The notes: a model not told the origin generated them from the sequence alone. DNA of 64,000 bases from JAJPKK01 sp963844635 (GCA_963844635.1 CAWJPD010000003.1:930001-994000), one strand, 5' to 3'; positions 18,117 to 27,690 are shown, counted from the stretch's first letter. Made by a program: numbers and translations.

Positions 18117-18357
18117 TCCCCCTCCTGGACAACTCGAAACACCACGGCTCCGATTTGCGTCACCCATGGTTAATGTCGCGCTAATGCAGCGGCTTGCCCC
18201 TTCGCAGCGCATAGAGGCGACGCAATGCCGGGAACGCCGCGCCGCAGGCGACGCGATGCGCTCAGCGTCTTTCTACGCCAAGCCGAGTTTCCTTGGTTAA
18301 CGCAGCGATAACGGGGAACGGGTACAATCGGATCGCAATCGTTGGAACGAGGATGTC

Positions 18358-19366
18358 GTGGCTGCTGCAAACTGGACAGGCAGGGAAATTCTGATGGGGT
18401 TGGCCAATCGGTCCGGCCCCGACATGTCGGCGCGCCTGCTGATGGCATTGACGGCGCTGTATACGGAGCGGCCGGTTCACACGACCGAAGAGCGCCAGCA
18501 ATATGTCGCGCTTGCATTGCGGCTGATCGACAATGTGGACGAGCCGACCCGCAAAACGGTCGCGCGTATTCTGCATGGCCATCCCGGCGCTCCGGCCGAA
18601 GTGCGCGAGCGCCTCGCCATGCCAAAGTTGCCGGCGGCCCAACTCGGAGCGGCGAATCTTTCCGGCGACCGTTCTATGAAATTGGATGCGGACGAGGGCA
18701 TCGCGCCAGCAGCCGCGAGTGACGTTTCCGCGCCCGCCTCCGAGGCGTCGAATGCGGCGCCGACCGATCTCGGCGAGACGTTCTTCGCTGCCGATGCGTC
18801 GGAACGGCGCCGTCTGTTATCGGCCGTCGCCGCCACGTATGAAGGGAGCAGTGCCGAGCCGCTGCCGCTTCCGCACCTCGCAGTGGATCGTTATCGAGGC
18901 CTCGACCAGGCGGCGATGGAAGGCCGCATCGGCGAATTTGTCCGCGAATTCGCGCGCACACTCGGCATTCCGAAGACGCTGAGCGAACGCATCTTGAACG
19001 ACCAGTCGGGTGAGCCGATGGTGGTAGCGGCAAGAGCCCCTCAACATGCCGATTGCCGTGCTCCAGCGCATCTTGCTGCTGGTAAACCCGGCGGTCAGCC
19101 ACTCGGTCCAACGCGTCTACGACCTTACCGATTTGTTCCATGATCTCGACCGCGCCACCGCAGCGAGGTTGATGTCATGGTGGCGCGCACAGGCGCTCGC
19201 GACGGAGCGGGATGCGCCGCCGGAGCCGACCGGGCTCCCTGTCCAGCGCAGCCTCCCCGCGCTGCGCGCGCGTTTCGGGACGCTCGCGGCGCGCCTTGGC
19301 ACCAGCGAAGTCAGCGCACGATCCGATCCAGGAAGTGCCGGCCGCAGCGATCTTCGCTCTCGATGA
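18358..19366 (+). CDS. DUF2336-type protein (frameshifted)
   Basis: Two frames make one protein. The first (start 18358, GTG) carries MGLANRSGPDMSARLLMALTALYTER and helical repeats to about 19040. The next frame continues with LNMPIAVLQRILLLVNPAVSHSVQRVYDLTDLF. A run of four C at ~19037 is the likely site of one extra base. The helical, Leu-rich build and the 'VLQRILLLVNPAVSHSV' segment fit DUF2336, an alphaproteobacterial family of helical proteins of unknown function. It overlaps the end of the convergent DUF1491 gene by 56 bases. Confidence 0.65.
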
Positions 19367-19658
19367 TCCATACATCGGGGTCGGCCCGGACCTGGCGGGC
19401 GAGATAGGCCTCGATGTCGGCATCCGTCGCGGGCAGGCTCTTCAGCGCCGGACTGAAAGCGCGGTCCGCAGAGGAACCCTCGATGAATGCGGTCTGTGGC
19501 GCCGGCGCGTAGACGTCGGCTGTCCCGTCAAGACGGCTGACCTTGATGAAGATCGCGCCCGCCTCCTCGGCGCCCCGCCGGCGCACCGCCGCGAACACGC
19601 CCTCGACATTGCAGCGGCGAAGATAGGCCGCGACCCATATTGCGGATTTGAGGCGCAT
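19311..19658 (-). CDS. DUF1491 family protein
   Basis: 115 residues from ATG 19658 (MRLKSAIWVAAYLRRCNVEG). The pattern VWVxAYLRR, AVRRRGAEEAGAIFIKVSRLDG, YAPAPQ, DIEAYLARQVRADPDVWIIE and the end 'DR.G..FL' is DUF1491, a short alphaproteobacterial family. Its function is unknown. The open frame extends upstream through R1 copy 5 (adding a segment with FVRKVCNFSG-like residues), but codon use and family length favour 19658. Confidence 0.82.
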   Translation of the reverse strand: MRLKSAIWVAAYLRRCNVEGVFAAVRRRGAEEAGAIFIKVSRLDGTADVYAPAPQTAFIEGSSADRAFSPALKSLPATDADIEAYLARQVRADPDVWIIESEDRCGRHFLDRIVR

Positions 19659-19661
19659 CAG

Positions 19662-19808
19662 AGCGCATGATCCCGAAAAGTTGCAGACTTTTCGGACAAG
19701 ATCATACGCCAAATCATCGCGCATCCGTCGTCGAGCGCAGTCCGCGACGGATACGCCATAGAGACCCCAAGCGGGAGGCGCATTTCAAGCGCAACGCATC
19801 CCGCTCTA
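19662..19808 (+). repeat. R1 repeat, copy 5 (long form)
   Basis: Standard left half (GAGCGCATGATCCCGAAAAG). The middle is longer than usual and holds a second palindrome, GCATCCGTCGTCGAGCGC with GCGGACGACGGATGC-like pairing. The end is GCAACGCATCCCGCTCTA. With copy 6 (inverted) it brackets the HAD gene. Confidence 0.85.
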
Positions 19809-19813
19809 GAAGT

Positions 19814-20539
19814 CTAAGTTTTCCGCTGCCCGAGGAGCGCCTCGAGGAAGCCGACGAGATCGTCGGTGACGTGGTCGACATGGGCAGCATTTTGGCCTTC
19901 CAACTCCCAGCGTTCGCGAAACACCTCGCGCGTGCGCTCTGGCACAACCAGAACGGTGGTCATGCCTAAGCGATGCGGCTCTTCGAGATTGCGGGCAAGG
20001 TCTTCGAACATGGCGGCCGTCGTCGGATTGACCCGGTGGCGCGCAAGGAAGCGCGCATAGGTCTGTACCAACGGCTTCGGCTCCAGTTCGCCGGCGATGA
20101 TGTCGAACACGTCCTCGAAATGGTGCTCGACCGCAAGCCGCCTCATCACCGCATTGGCATGGGCGCGGGTGCCATTTGTCAGAATGAGCTTGCGCCCGGG
20201 CAACCGTTCCAGCGCGGCGCCGAGCGCGGGGTTGGGCTCGATCGGCGAGTGATCGATGCGGTGCACATAATCGAGGAAATCGTCTGGCCTCATGCCGTGC
20301 TCGATCATCATGCCGCGCAAGGTGGTGCCGTAGCGGCGATAAAAATCCTTCTGTTTGCGAAATGCGTCGTCGGCGCTGAGTCCGAGGAATTTTTCAATAT
20401 AGCTGCGGATGCGCTCGTCGACCTGCTGCCACAGGTTGAGATGATGCGGATACAGCGTGTTGTCTAGATCGAACACCCAGGTGTCGATGGCGGCAAAGCC
20501 GCGCCTCTCGGTCGTGCCACTGGTCGAAGCTTCGTTCAT
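19814..20539 (-). CDS. HAD-family pyrimidine 5'-nucleotidase-like phosphatase
   Basis: 241 residues. HAD motif I is DLDNTLYP (~24-31), with Asp24 as nucleophile and Asp26 as acid. Motif II is ILTNGT, motif III is the Lys in EPKP, and motif IV is MFEDLARNL. The 'DLDNTLYPH..LW' start and the total length match the SDT1/PhnN-like pyrimidine 5'-nucleotidase branch, common in Hyphomicrobiales. It likely removes phosphate from UMP/CMP-type or related small substrates; substrate is inferred from family. It is flanked by inverted R1 copies 5 and 6 and appears monocistronic. Confidence 0.87.
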   Translation of the reverse strand: MNEASTSGTTERRGFAAIDTWVFDLDNTLYPHHLNLWQQVDERIRSYIEKFLGLSADDAFRKQKDFYRRYGTTLRGMMIEHGMRPDDFLDYVHRIDHSPIEPNPALGAALERLPGRKLILTNGTRAHANAVMRRLAVEHHFEDVFDIIAGELEPKPLVQTYARFLARHRVNPTTAAMFEDLARNLEEPHRLGMTTVLVVPERTREVFRERWELEGQNAAHVDHVTDDLVGFLEALLGQRKT

Positions 20540-20664
20540 CCAAACTCGTCAACCCATCGGCGTCTGTTCGATGCGATCACGCGGCCATCCGAAGACGCCG
20601 TTCGCCTTAGCCGGCCGCGACACGGTCGACATCGGCTGACGCCTTGCCGTCCTCGTGACTGTCA

Positions 20665-20808
20665 AGAGCGGCATACGTTCAGGTTGAATCGCCTCCCGCT
20701 CGGTTATGTTCTTCGCACCCGTCGCGGACTGCGCTCGACGACGGATGCGTGTTGATTTTGCGCATGATCTTCCTCCGAAAAGTCTGCAACTTTGCGGCAT
20801 CATGTGCT
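20665..20808 (-). repeat. R1 repeat, copy 6 (long form, inverted)
   Basis: AGAGCGGCATACGTTCAG ... CCGTCGCGGACTGCGCTCGA ... GCGGCATCATGTGCT. It shares the extra internal palindrome with copy 5 and copy 9. Confidence 0.85.
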
Positions 20809-20932
20809 AGGCGAGCGCCCGCTGTGTATTTCTCACGTCCTTCATTGCCTTTGCCACGCAACGACGGATAAACGATCGAGTCCCGATGTCCACCACGATC
20901 ACACCACCGGAGCGGTCGTGCCGACTCAGGGT

Positions 20933-21025
20933 ACCCGCGAAAATAACCAAATCCGTCGGAGGCCCGTTCGCCGCATCAGGCTGCTGATTTTTTACCGAGC
21001 CCCGGAGCAGGTATTTTCGCGGAGC
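20933..21025 (+). repeat. R2 element, copy 1 (93 bp, terminal inverted repeats)
   Basis: It starts ACCCGCGAAAATAACC and ends GGTATTTTCGCGG, which are inverted repeats of each other. The inside shares long blocks with 41171-41263 (for example GGCCGTTCGCCGCA-type and GAGCAG). No open frame. It ends 22 bases before the start of the deacetylase gene. Confidence 0.7.
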
Positions 21026-21047
21026 CCTCAACACGGACGGAAGCGCC

Positions 21048-21914
21048 ATGAGTGAGCAGGTATCGCAAGGATTCGCTTGGCCCGACGGGGCGCGGATCGC
21101 GGTTGCAGTGACCTGCCTGCTGGAGAACTGGTCGGGCGACCGCGGCCCCCCATTCTCGGTGCAGACGACGGCACTCAAACCGGGTACGCACGATCGCGCG
21201 GCCATGACATGGGGCACTTACGGCGGCCGCGCCGGTGTGTGGCGGCTTCTGAAAATCCTGAGGGAGAACCGGGTGCCGGCGACATTCTGCGCCAATGCGC
21301 AGTCGATGGAGCTCGCACCCGCGGCGGTCGAGCAGATGCTGGAGTCGGGCCACGAGATCGCCGCACATTCTTATACGCAAGATGCAATCCTCGCTTATCT
21401 CGATGACGAAGAGTAGCGGGCCACGATCGCTCGCTGCGTCGAGGTGTTCCAGAAGCTCACCGGCGCCGCGCCGAAGGGCTGGCTCAGCCCGGTGCTCGCC
21501 TCGACCGCGCTGACCGAAGAACTCCTCACCGCGGCGGGCTTTCTCTGGTACGGCGACTACAACCACATCGACCTGCCATTTTGCGTGACAAACGGCAGCG
21601 GCACCATCGTCGCATTTCCCCACACCGATTATGCCGATCACCGCGTGCTGCGCGGCAATCCGCAGGACTGGTACGACGTGTACAAGTCCACCTTCGATTA
21701 TCTTTATCAGAACGAGCCGATGGCGTTCCTCAATGTCACCGTGCACTGCCATTTCGGCGGCCGCCCGTTGATGGCGGCGATGTTTGACCGCATCTTGAAA
21801 TATTTTCACGGCTTTCCGGACGTGTGGCTCGTCCGGCACGACGATCTCGCGCAGTGGATCCGTGATCGCAATATCCGCGAGTGGACCAACCAGCAGCGCT
21901 TCTTCCCCCGCTGA
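21048..21914 (+). pseudogene. Polysaccharide-deacetylase family gene with an in-frame TAG
   Basis: From ATG 21048 the frame gives WPDGARIAVAVTCLLENW, then WGTYGGRAGVWRLLKILRE, VPATFCANAQSMEL and HEIAAHSYTQD, which is the NodB-like carbohydrate esterase 4 fold (the PuuE/allantoinase-like subgroup). A TAG stop at 21414-21416 interrupts it, and the same frame continues as RATIARCVEVFQKLTG through FPHTDYADHR to RFFPR at 21914. One base change (CAG to TAG, Gln) would explain it. Members hydrolyse amide bonds of N-acetyl sugars or ureides with a metal ion. As written the first 122 residues would be made alone and lack half the barrel. Confidence 0.8.
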
Positions 21915-21960
21915 ATGCTCGAGCCGGTCTGCACGAGCACCGCCCGCCGTACCTGATGCG

Positions 21961-22440
21961 TCATGGCTGGAGCGGCGGCGCGCTGCCACGGCGATGCGGC
22001 AAGTCACGGGAATCCTCGTCGGTCTTGAGGCCCGCAGCGCGAATGCCATGGATCGCCAGCTCCTCGTCGCGATCCTCGACGTCGCCGGTCACCCCGACAG
22101 CGCCGATCACTTCGCCGTCGCTTTCACGGATCACCATGCCGCCGCCTTCGGGAAACAGCTGGTCGCCGCTCGCCGCGATCAGGTATCGCATGAAAGCCGG
22201 CTTCTCTTCGTTGCGAACGCGCACCAGCTTGGACGAACGGCCGAGCGCAAGCGCGGCATAGGCTTTGCCGAACGCCATCTCGAACCGCATCATCGACGAG
22301 CCGTCTTCCTTCTGAAATGCCTTCACTTTGCAGCCCGGCTCGACCACGATGACAGAAAGCGGGCGGCACTCCAGTTCGGCGCCGCGCACGAGGATTGCTT
22401 CGATGATGCGGTTGGCCTGAGCAAGGGTGAGGCTCGGCAT
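21961..22440 (-). CDS. GlcG/HbpS-like protein
   Basis: About 159 residues from ATG 22440 (GTG 22449, which overlaps the stop of pheA as GTGA, is also possible). The blocks MPSLTLAQANRIIEAIL, VVEPGCKVKAFQKEDGSSM, FEMAFGKAYAALALG and GGGMVIRESDGEVIGAVGVTGD are those of the GlcG/HbpS (DUF336) family. HbpS binds haem in Streptomyces; other members sit in glycolate and corrinoid operons. It directly follows pheA and is probably co-transcribed with it. The last 20 residues (RRGSAPPLQP) look loosely folded. Confidence 0.85.
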   Translation of the reverse strand: MPSLTLAQANRIIEAILVRGAELECRPLSVIVVEPGCKVKAFQKEDGSSMMRFEMAFGKAYAALALGRSSKLVRVRNEEKPAFMRYLIAASGDQLFPEGGGMVIRESDGEVIGAVGVTGDVEDRDEELAIHGIRAAGLKTDEDSRDLPHRRGSAPPLQP

Positions 22441-22445
22441 GACTG

Positions 22446-23294
22446 TCACCGCTGCGCCAGCGTGGCGCGAAACGGATGGGCGGGATAGACGCCGAGAATT
22501 TTCAGCGTCTTCGGTTGTGAAAAGAATTCCAGTTCTTCGAGGGCGAGTTTGAGATTGCCGTCGTCGGGATGGCCCTCGACGTCGGCATAGAACTGGGTCG
22601 CCGAAAACGTGCCTTCAAGCATGTAGCTTTCGAGCTTTGTCATGTTGACGCCGTTGGTCGCGAAGCCGCCGAGCGCCTTGTAGAGGGCGGCCGGAATGTT
22701 GCGCACCTGGAAGACGAAGGTGGTCAGCACGGGACCCGGCCCTTGCCACGCACGTTTCGCTTCGCGCGACAGCACAATGAAGCGCGTGGTCGAGTGGGTA
22801 TCGTCCTCGATATCCGCGGCGAGCACATCGAGGCCGTAAATGTCCGCGGCCAGTTGCGAAGCGATGGCGGCGCAGCTGCGATCGCCGCGCTCGGCGATCT
22901 CGCGGGCGGCACCTGCGGTATCGGCGGCAACGACCGCGCGGACCCCGAGCTTGCGAATGAAGCCCCGGCACTGGCCCAGCGCCATGATGTGGCTCTCGAC
23001 CGATTTGATTTCGCCAAGGCTGGCCCCGCGAAGCGCCAGCAGCAGGTTGCGTATCGGCAGGAACCATTCGGCGATGATGTTGAGTCCGGCGCCCGGCATC
23101 AGGTGATGGATGTCGGCCACCCGCCCGGCAAGCGAATTCTCGATCGGGATCATGCCGAGGTCCGCGTCGCCGCACGCGACCGCGTTCAACGCGTCTTCGA
23201 AGGTCGGGCACGGCACCGGCTCCGCATCCGGAAATGCCTGCCGGCACGCGATATGAGAGTTTGCCCCCGGTTCGCCCTGAAAGACAATCTGCAT
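22446..23294 (-). CDS. pheA: Prephenate dehydratase
   Basis: 282 residues. The catalytic domain (1-~180) starts IVFQGEPGANSHIACRQAFP, has IPIENSLAGRV and the substrate block DDTHSTTRFIVLS with the key Thr-Arg-Phe. The C-terminal ACT domain (~190-270) holds GGFATNGVNMTKLESYM, where phenylalanine binds as feedback inhibitor. It converts prephenate to phenylpyruvate, the last-but-one step of phenylalanine synthesis. This is the monofunctional form without a chorismate mutase domain, as usual in alphaproteobacteria. It overlaps or abuts the GlcG-like gene downstream. Confidence 0.95.
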   Translation of the reverse strand: MQIVFQGEPGANSHIACRQAFPDAEPVPCPTFEDALNAVACGDADLGMIPIENSLAGRVADIHHLMPGAGLNIIAEWFLPIRNLLLALRGASLGEIKSVESHIMALGQCRGFIRKLGVRAVVAADTAGAAREIAERGDRSCAAIASQLAADIYGLDVLAADIEDDTHSTTRFIVLSREAKRAWQGPGPVLTTFVFQVRNIPAALYKALGGFATNGVNMTKLESYMLEGTFSATQFYADVEGHPDDGNLKLALEELEFFSQPKTLKILGVYPAHPFRATLAQR

Positions 23295-23362
23295 GCGCTG
23301 AGAACTCCCGTCATCGCGGCTCCTTGGCGCCGACGACCGGCAAAGTCAACGCAATGCCGCAC

Positions 23363-23400
23363 GGTCCCGAAAAGTCTGCAACTTTGCGGGATCATGCGCC
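23363..23400 (-). repeat. R1 repeat, copy 7 (core hairpin only)
   Basis: Only the stem-loop end is left: GGTCCCGAAAAGTCTGCAAC then TTTGCGGGATCATGCGCC. The 'GAACGCATCCCGCTC' half is missing. It lies between pheA and the end of ggt. Confidence 0.7.
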
Positions 23401-23402
23401 AG

Positions 23403-25004
23403 CTACACGCCGTCGGCGCCGCCATCGGCGCGCGGATCATGGGCGCCCTCGAAGGTGCCCGAAGGGTGCAGGACGATGGCGCCGGCATGGCCCATGGTGT
23501 CGGAGTGGCGCTGCGGCAATAGCTCGATGTCGTGTCCCGCCGCGATCAGCTGCTCGAGGAGCCTGCCGTCGAACCCCTCCTCTAGACGCAAGCGCGCGAG
23601 CGGGGAACCCCAGGTGCGGCCCAGAAGCCAGCGCGGCCGGTCGAGCGCGTCCGCAAGCGGCTGCCGATAGCCGACATGGCGCGTGAAAAGCATGGCTTGG
23701 GTCTGCGGCTGGCCGTCCCCGCCCATCGTCCCATAGGCCATGACTCGGCCGTCACGCAGCACCGCCAAAGCGGGATTGAGGGTATGCGGCGGCACGCGCC
23801 CCGGGGCGAGCGCGGCCGGCATCGCCGCATCAAGCGAAAAGCTTGCGCCACGGTTCTGCATCAGCACTCCGGTGCGCGGCAGCACGCAGCCCGAGCCGAA
23901 TTCCCAATAGAGCGATTGGATGAACGACACCACAAGGCCGCTCGCATCGGCGGCTCCCATCCATACGGTATCGCCGCCCACGCCGCCGGCCGGCAGGCTC
24001 CACGGCAACGCCTTGCGGGGATCAATCTTCAACACCTCCGTGTCGAGGAAGCGATCATCGAGGAAGCGCTCCGGCGGGTGCGGCAGCCGGTCGGGATCGG
24101 CAATGAAACGGTCGCGGATGCGCAGCGCGCGTTTCGTCGCCTCGATGATCCCGTGGACGTGATCGAAGCCTTCGCCATCGCGGACACTGAGCCGCGCGAA
24201 CAACGCCAGGATGATCAGGGAAGCCAGTCCCTGCGTCGGGGGCGGCGTGTTGTAAAGCGTGCCGGCCTCGGTCGCGACCGTCAGAGGTTCGGCGACAATG
24301 GCGCGGGTCGCCTCAAGGTCGGCGCGCGTCACCGGGCTGCCAATGCGTTCCAGGTCGGCAGCCATCTCGCGACCAATATCGCCGCGGTAGAAATCGTCGA
24401 GGCCCGCATGGCCAAGCTGGTCCAGCGTCGCCGCGAGCGCCGGCTGACGAACAAGCGCGCCGGTCGCGGGCGGCTTGCCATCGATCAGAAAGGTCGCGGC
24501 GAAGCCCGGCTGCCCCTCCAGTTCGTCGAACTTTTCAGCCGTGAGTCGGGCCTGGCTCGCGCTAATCGGAGAGCCGTTGCGCGCGTGGCCGATCGCCGTC
24601 TCCAGCAGCGTGCCAAGCGGCAGCCGTCCGCCATGCGAGCGCGCTGCATCGAGCGCGAGAATCCAGGTCGCGACCGCGCCCGGCGTGGTGAGCGCCGCGA
24701 GCGGCCCGCGCGCAGGGATCGTTTCGCAGCCATGCTCGCGATAGAACGCGATCGTTGCCTTGGCACCGGCCCGGCCCGCCCCCATCAACGCCCGCACGCG
24801 CCCACGCGGCTCGCGCATCAGCAGGAAGGCATCGCCCCCGAGATGCGTCATGTGCGGATAGACGGCGATGATCGTCGCCGCCATCGCGACCACAGCTTCC
24901 AGCGCGTTGCCACCCTCGGCAAGGGTGTTCCGCCCCGCGGCAACAGCGGCGTAATGCGGAGCGGCAACGACCCCGCCGCGATGTCCGGCAGAATGAAGAT
25001 CCAT
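23403..25004 (-). CDS. ggt: Gamma-glutamyltransferase-family protein
   Basis: 533 residues, no signal peptide. The N-terminal half carries GGNALEAVVAMAATI and GGDAFLL (GGT large-subunit signatures). The self-cleavage/catalytic Thr is expected at residue 346, in GGVGGDTVWMGAADASGLVV. The late blocks YGTMGGDGQPQTQ and the end HAGAIVLHPSGTFEGAHDPR are also typical. The enzyme processes itself into two subunits and transfers or hydrolyses gamma-glutamyl groups. Lack of an export signal is unlike the E. coli enzyme and matches the cytosolic GGT-like branch (some act on other amides, such as cephalosporin acylases), so substrate is uncertain. Confidence 0.9.
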   Translation of the reverse strand: MDLHSAGHRGGVVAAPHYAAVAAGRNTLAEGGNALEAVVAMAATIIAVYPHMTHLGGDAFLLMREPRGRVRALMGAGRAGAKATIAFYREHGCETIPARGPLAALTTPGAVATWILALDAARSHGGRLPLGTLLETAIGHARNGSPISASQARLTAEKFDELEGQPGFAATFLIDGKPPATGALVRQPALAATLDQLGHAGLDDFYRGDIGREMAADLERIGSPVTRADLEATRAIVAEPLTVATEAGTLYNTPPPTQGLASLIILALFARLSVRDGEGFDHVHGIIEATKRALRIRDRFIADPDRLPHPPERFLDDRFLDTEVLKIDPRKALPWSLPAGGVGGDTVWMGAADASGLVVSFIQSLYWEFGSGCVLPRTGVLMQNRGASFSLDAAMPAALAPGRVPPHTLNPALAVLRDGRVMAYGTMGGDGQPQTQAMLFTRHVGYRQPLADALDRPRWLLGRTWGSPLARLRLEEGFDGRLLEQLIAAGHDIELLPQRHSDTMGHAGAIVLHPSGTFEGAHDPRADGGADGV

Positions 25005-25305
25005 CGAGTTAGCCGCGAGAAGGGGGTGTTTGGAGACGGTCTATATCTTCACAGCCGCAGTCTACTCGGGGACGGCAATTTTTTGGAATGCGAAGTCAGC
25101 ATGCCAACATTTCGCCTTAAGACGGTGCGGAATGGCAGGAAAACTACCCATCGACAAGTAAACGCCCTGACGGGCTTGTGATCGCCCGGCAGGGCTGCCC
25201 TTGCGGGTCTTGAGGCTCAACCAGTTTGGGACTTGAACCCAGTCTCCTCCGTAGCAGCGGAGCAGCGCGCCTGCACCGGCGAGCAATCAGGAAATCATGT
25301 TGTCA
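25005..25305. other. Gap with no recognisable gene
   Basis: It holds a GC-rich inverted patch (CGCCCTGACGGGC near 25164) and a tRNA T-arm-like string at ~25225-25245, but no full tRNA fold. No convincing open frame. Confidence 0.35.
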
Positions 25306-25734
25306 CTAACCTGCTAAAGTCAAGTGACCTAACCCCAACGCGAATAGCACGCCTTGATGAACGCGACCGAGATCGACTGCCGATAATCTCGGGTGTAGGT
25401 ATTTCCTTGTGCCGGTCTGATCTCGGGGCGTACGAAAAAGATCAAGCCTTTCGAAGCTGACGGTTGCCAACATGTCGCATTTCGCCCAGGCGATCTCATA
25501 AGAAAACGGGTCGGGTAGCGGAGGATGGAATTCAAGCCGGACCACATATTCAGTGGGCTGACTACCCTCCCCGCTCGAAATGGGCACAACCGTACAAAGC
25601 CCATCGCGATATCGCAGGCGAGGCGAGATAACTATCGCCGGCCGCCGTTTGGTCATCTCGGGAACCCTGAAACCTCCGAGGTCATAATTGCAGAGCAGGA
25701 TAGTCCCCACGGGAACTGAAAATTTTATTCCCAT
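25306..25734 (-). CDS. PemK/MazF-like toxin-family protein, no visible antitoxin
   Basis: 142 residues from ATG 25734, with AAAGGAT just before. The order is VGTILLCNYD (the first strand, G-x-I-x-x-x-D/N-Y/F), VPEMTKRRPAIVIS (the K-x-R-P-A-(V/I)-(V/I)-(V/I) block of MazF-like folds), then VVPISS and a C-terminal 'AKCDMLATVSFERLD' strand. MazF/PemK proteins are mRNA interferases. The length is longer than classic MazF (~110). The space on both sides (25005-25305 and 25735-25821) shows no antitoxin-like gene, so it may be a solitary or housekeeping relative. Confidence 0.7.
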   Translation of the reverse strand: MGIKFSVPVGTILLCNYDLGGFRVPEMTKRRPAIVISPRLRYRDGLCTVVPISSGEGSQPTEYVVRLEFHPPLPDPFSYEIAWAKCDMLATVSFERLDLFRTPRDQTGTRKYLHPRLSAVDLGRVHQGVLFALGLGHLTLAG

Positions 25735-25821
25735 CGATCCTTTGCAATCCAACCTTTAAAGGGACTTGATCGTGATCGGTCTTAGAAACGGTTCCATCAC
25801 AGGACCCTCCGAGAGTGCGCA

Positions 25822-27418
25822 TCACGACCGATCCGGGTCCCCGCTGCCGGAAGAAGCAACTCCATCTGTGGACGGAGGCCGCGGAGAGGGCAAGGGAGGC
25901 GACGGCGCCGACGCAGGCAGTACGGAATCGAGCACGGACGGCGAGGGCGCCAAATCCGCGCCCGGCGAAGGGTGGGGCGACTTGGGTGGCAAATCGGGCT
26001 GCGGCGCTGGCGCGTCGAAATCGGTCGGCGGGCGGTCAGGCAGGAATGGCGTGCCGGACGCCGTCTCGTCCGGCTGCGGCGTCTCCCCAGGACGGAACCC
26101 GCTGGCGGTGCCCGTGATCCCGTGTCGTTCGGTTGCCGCCGGCCTTGCATCGGGTGATGGCCTTAGCCTCGGCATGCTCGGTCGGGTGACCCCATGGCCC
26201 ATCCGCTGACGCGTAGGGAAGGCCAGACGCTGGCTTGGCCTCCGAACGTGGGCTATCCGGGGCATGACCCCAGGGACCGTCCAGCGCGACCGCACCCGCC
26301 ACGGCGGCCAGCGGATCAATGCCCGCGGACGTCGTTTCGCTGGCATGACCCCAGGGACCATCGGTGGCGCTATCCGCCGCTGGGGCGACCGAAACGGTTT
26401 CGGCATGCGGCCCCTCCTGGTCTGTTTCCGGCAGTTGGAGAGGCCCAGGATCGTGGCCTCCCATCAATTTGACAAGCACTTTGACGCGAGCTTCGACCGA
26501 AGGGTGGGTGGAAAACAGGTCGGTGAATTCCTCGCGCGGATTGTCGATGCACATCTCCATCACCGCGGAGGTGGCGCCGGCGAGTTCGCTGCGCCCTTCG
26601 ATCTTGCGCAGGGCCGAGATCATCGCATCCGGGTTCTTCGTCAGCTCGACAGACCCGGCATCGGCAAGGTATTCGCGCGTGCGCGACAGCGCGAGCCGGA
26701 TCACGCCGGACAGCGCCCAGGCAATCCCGACCAGCACGACGGCGATGACGACCGCGAGCGCATTGCCGCCCCTGCCGCGATCTTGCCCGTCGGAGCGACG
26801 CGAGCCGAAGCGGAAACCGCCGCTGAACCATAGCCGGAACAGCAGTTCGGCAAAGAACGCGAGCGCACCGGCAATGATCACCGCGACCACCAGCATGCGG
26901 ACATCGCCGTTGCGGATGTGGGTCAGCTCGTGGCCGAGCACAGCTTCCATTTCGGCATCGTCAAGCTGGGCGAGGAGTGCCGTCGTCACCGTGATGGCAT
27001 ATTGCTTCTCGTTCATGCCGGTGGCGAAGGCATTGAGAGCATCGCTCTCCATCACCTTCAGCTTGGGCGTCGTGATGCCGCGCGAAATGCACAAGTTTTC
27101 GAGCAGGTTATAAAGCCGCGGCTCGTCGAGACGCGTGACCTCGCGCCCGCCGGTCAACGCGTCGATCATGGCTTGGTGGAAGTAATAGGCGATGACGATC
27201 CAGGCGATCGTGGCAATGGTGGCAATCGGAGCCGCCACCAGAAGGTCGTGCCACGCCTTGCCCAGCAGGAACGAAAGCGAGGCCGGGTAGGATAGCGCTT
27301 CTCCAACCAGCGCTCCGGCATAGACCAGCAGGTAAACAAGTGCAAAGAGGCTCGCCAGCAGTAGGATGGAACGCCGCCGGTTCGACTCGATGTGACTATA
27401 GAGGCCGTAGGCCGCCAT
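25822..27418 (-). CDS. htpX: M48 metalloprotease, HtpX-like, with repeat-bearing C-terminal tail
   Basis: Starts at 27418. Transmembrane helices at ~18-42 and ~58-82 precede the zinc motif HELTH (163-167); helices at ~175-195 and ~218-240 follow, then the third ligand region SRTREYLADAGSVEL. It degrades misfolded membrane proteins. The C-terminal tail holds three copies of DGPWGH with S/P/E-rich spacers. The frame as written ends at 26036, but the other frame from about 26160 down to 25822 has the strong GC-third-position use of real coding sequence and is Pro-rich, so one frameshift near 26160 is likely. LemA lies upstream, with an R1 copy between them. Confidence 0.88.
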
Positions 27419-27462
27419 GCGTCATGCCTGCCTTTGCAGATCGCCTCTTGGACGTCGTCCAG

Positions 27463-27562
27463 CCCATGATCCCGAAAAGTTGCGGAATTTTCGGACAAAG
27501 ATCATGCGCAAACCCGGAAATGGCTGATCGGGATGCGTTTCAGCATGAACGCATCCCGCTCT
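27463..27562 (+). repeat. R1 repeat, copy 8, between lemA and htpX
   Basis: CCCATGATCCCGAAAAGTTG ... GAACGCATCCCGCTCTC. It sits inside a conserved two-gene unit (lemA-htpX), reverse to the transcription direction. Confidence 0.85.
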
Positions 27563-27690
27563 CGCCGCGCCAGGTCGGCACCGCTGGTCCCCGATGCGCG
27601 CCCCGGCCGCCGTTCTCCGCGATCTCAGCGGGCGCCGTTGAAACGTCATGATCGCCTGCCGCGCATGGCCGGGCGCCCGTCCGAAGCCGT

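Noticed and set aside
21414..21416. TAG read as pyrrolysine or other recoding signal
   Set aside because: No pyl genes or recoding structure are seen; a CAG-to-TAG change or read error is simpler.
23676..25181. 501-codon open frame antisense to ggt
   Set aside because: Same reason: Arg-rich antisense product, no motif, while ggt has all family blocks.
25200..25300. Possible tRNA (T-arm-like TGGGTTCAAGTCCCA on the minus strand)
   Set aside because: No matching acceptor stem, D-arm or anticodon loop could be drawn around it.
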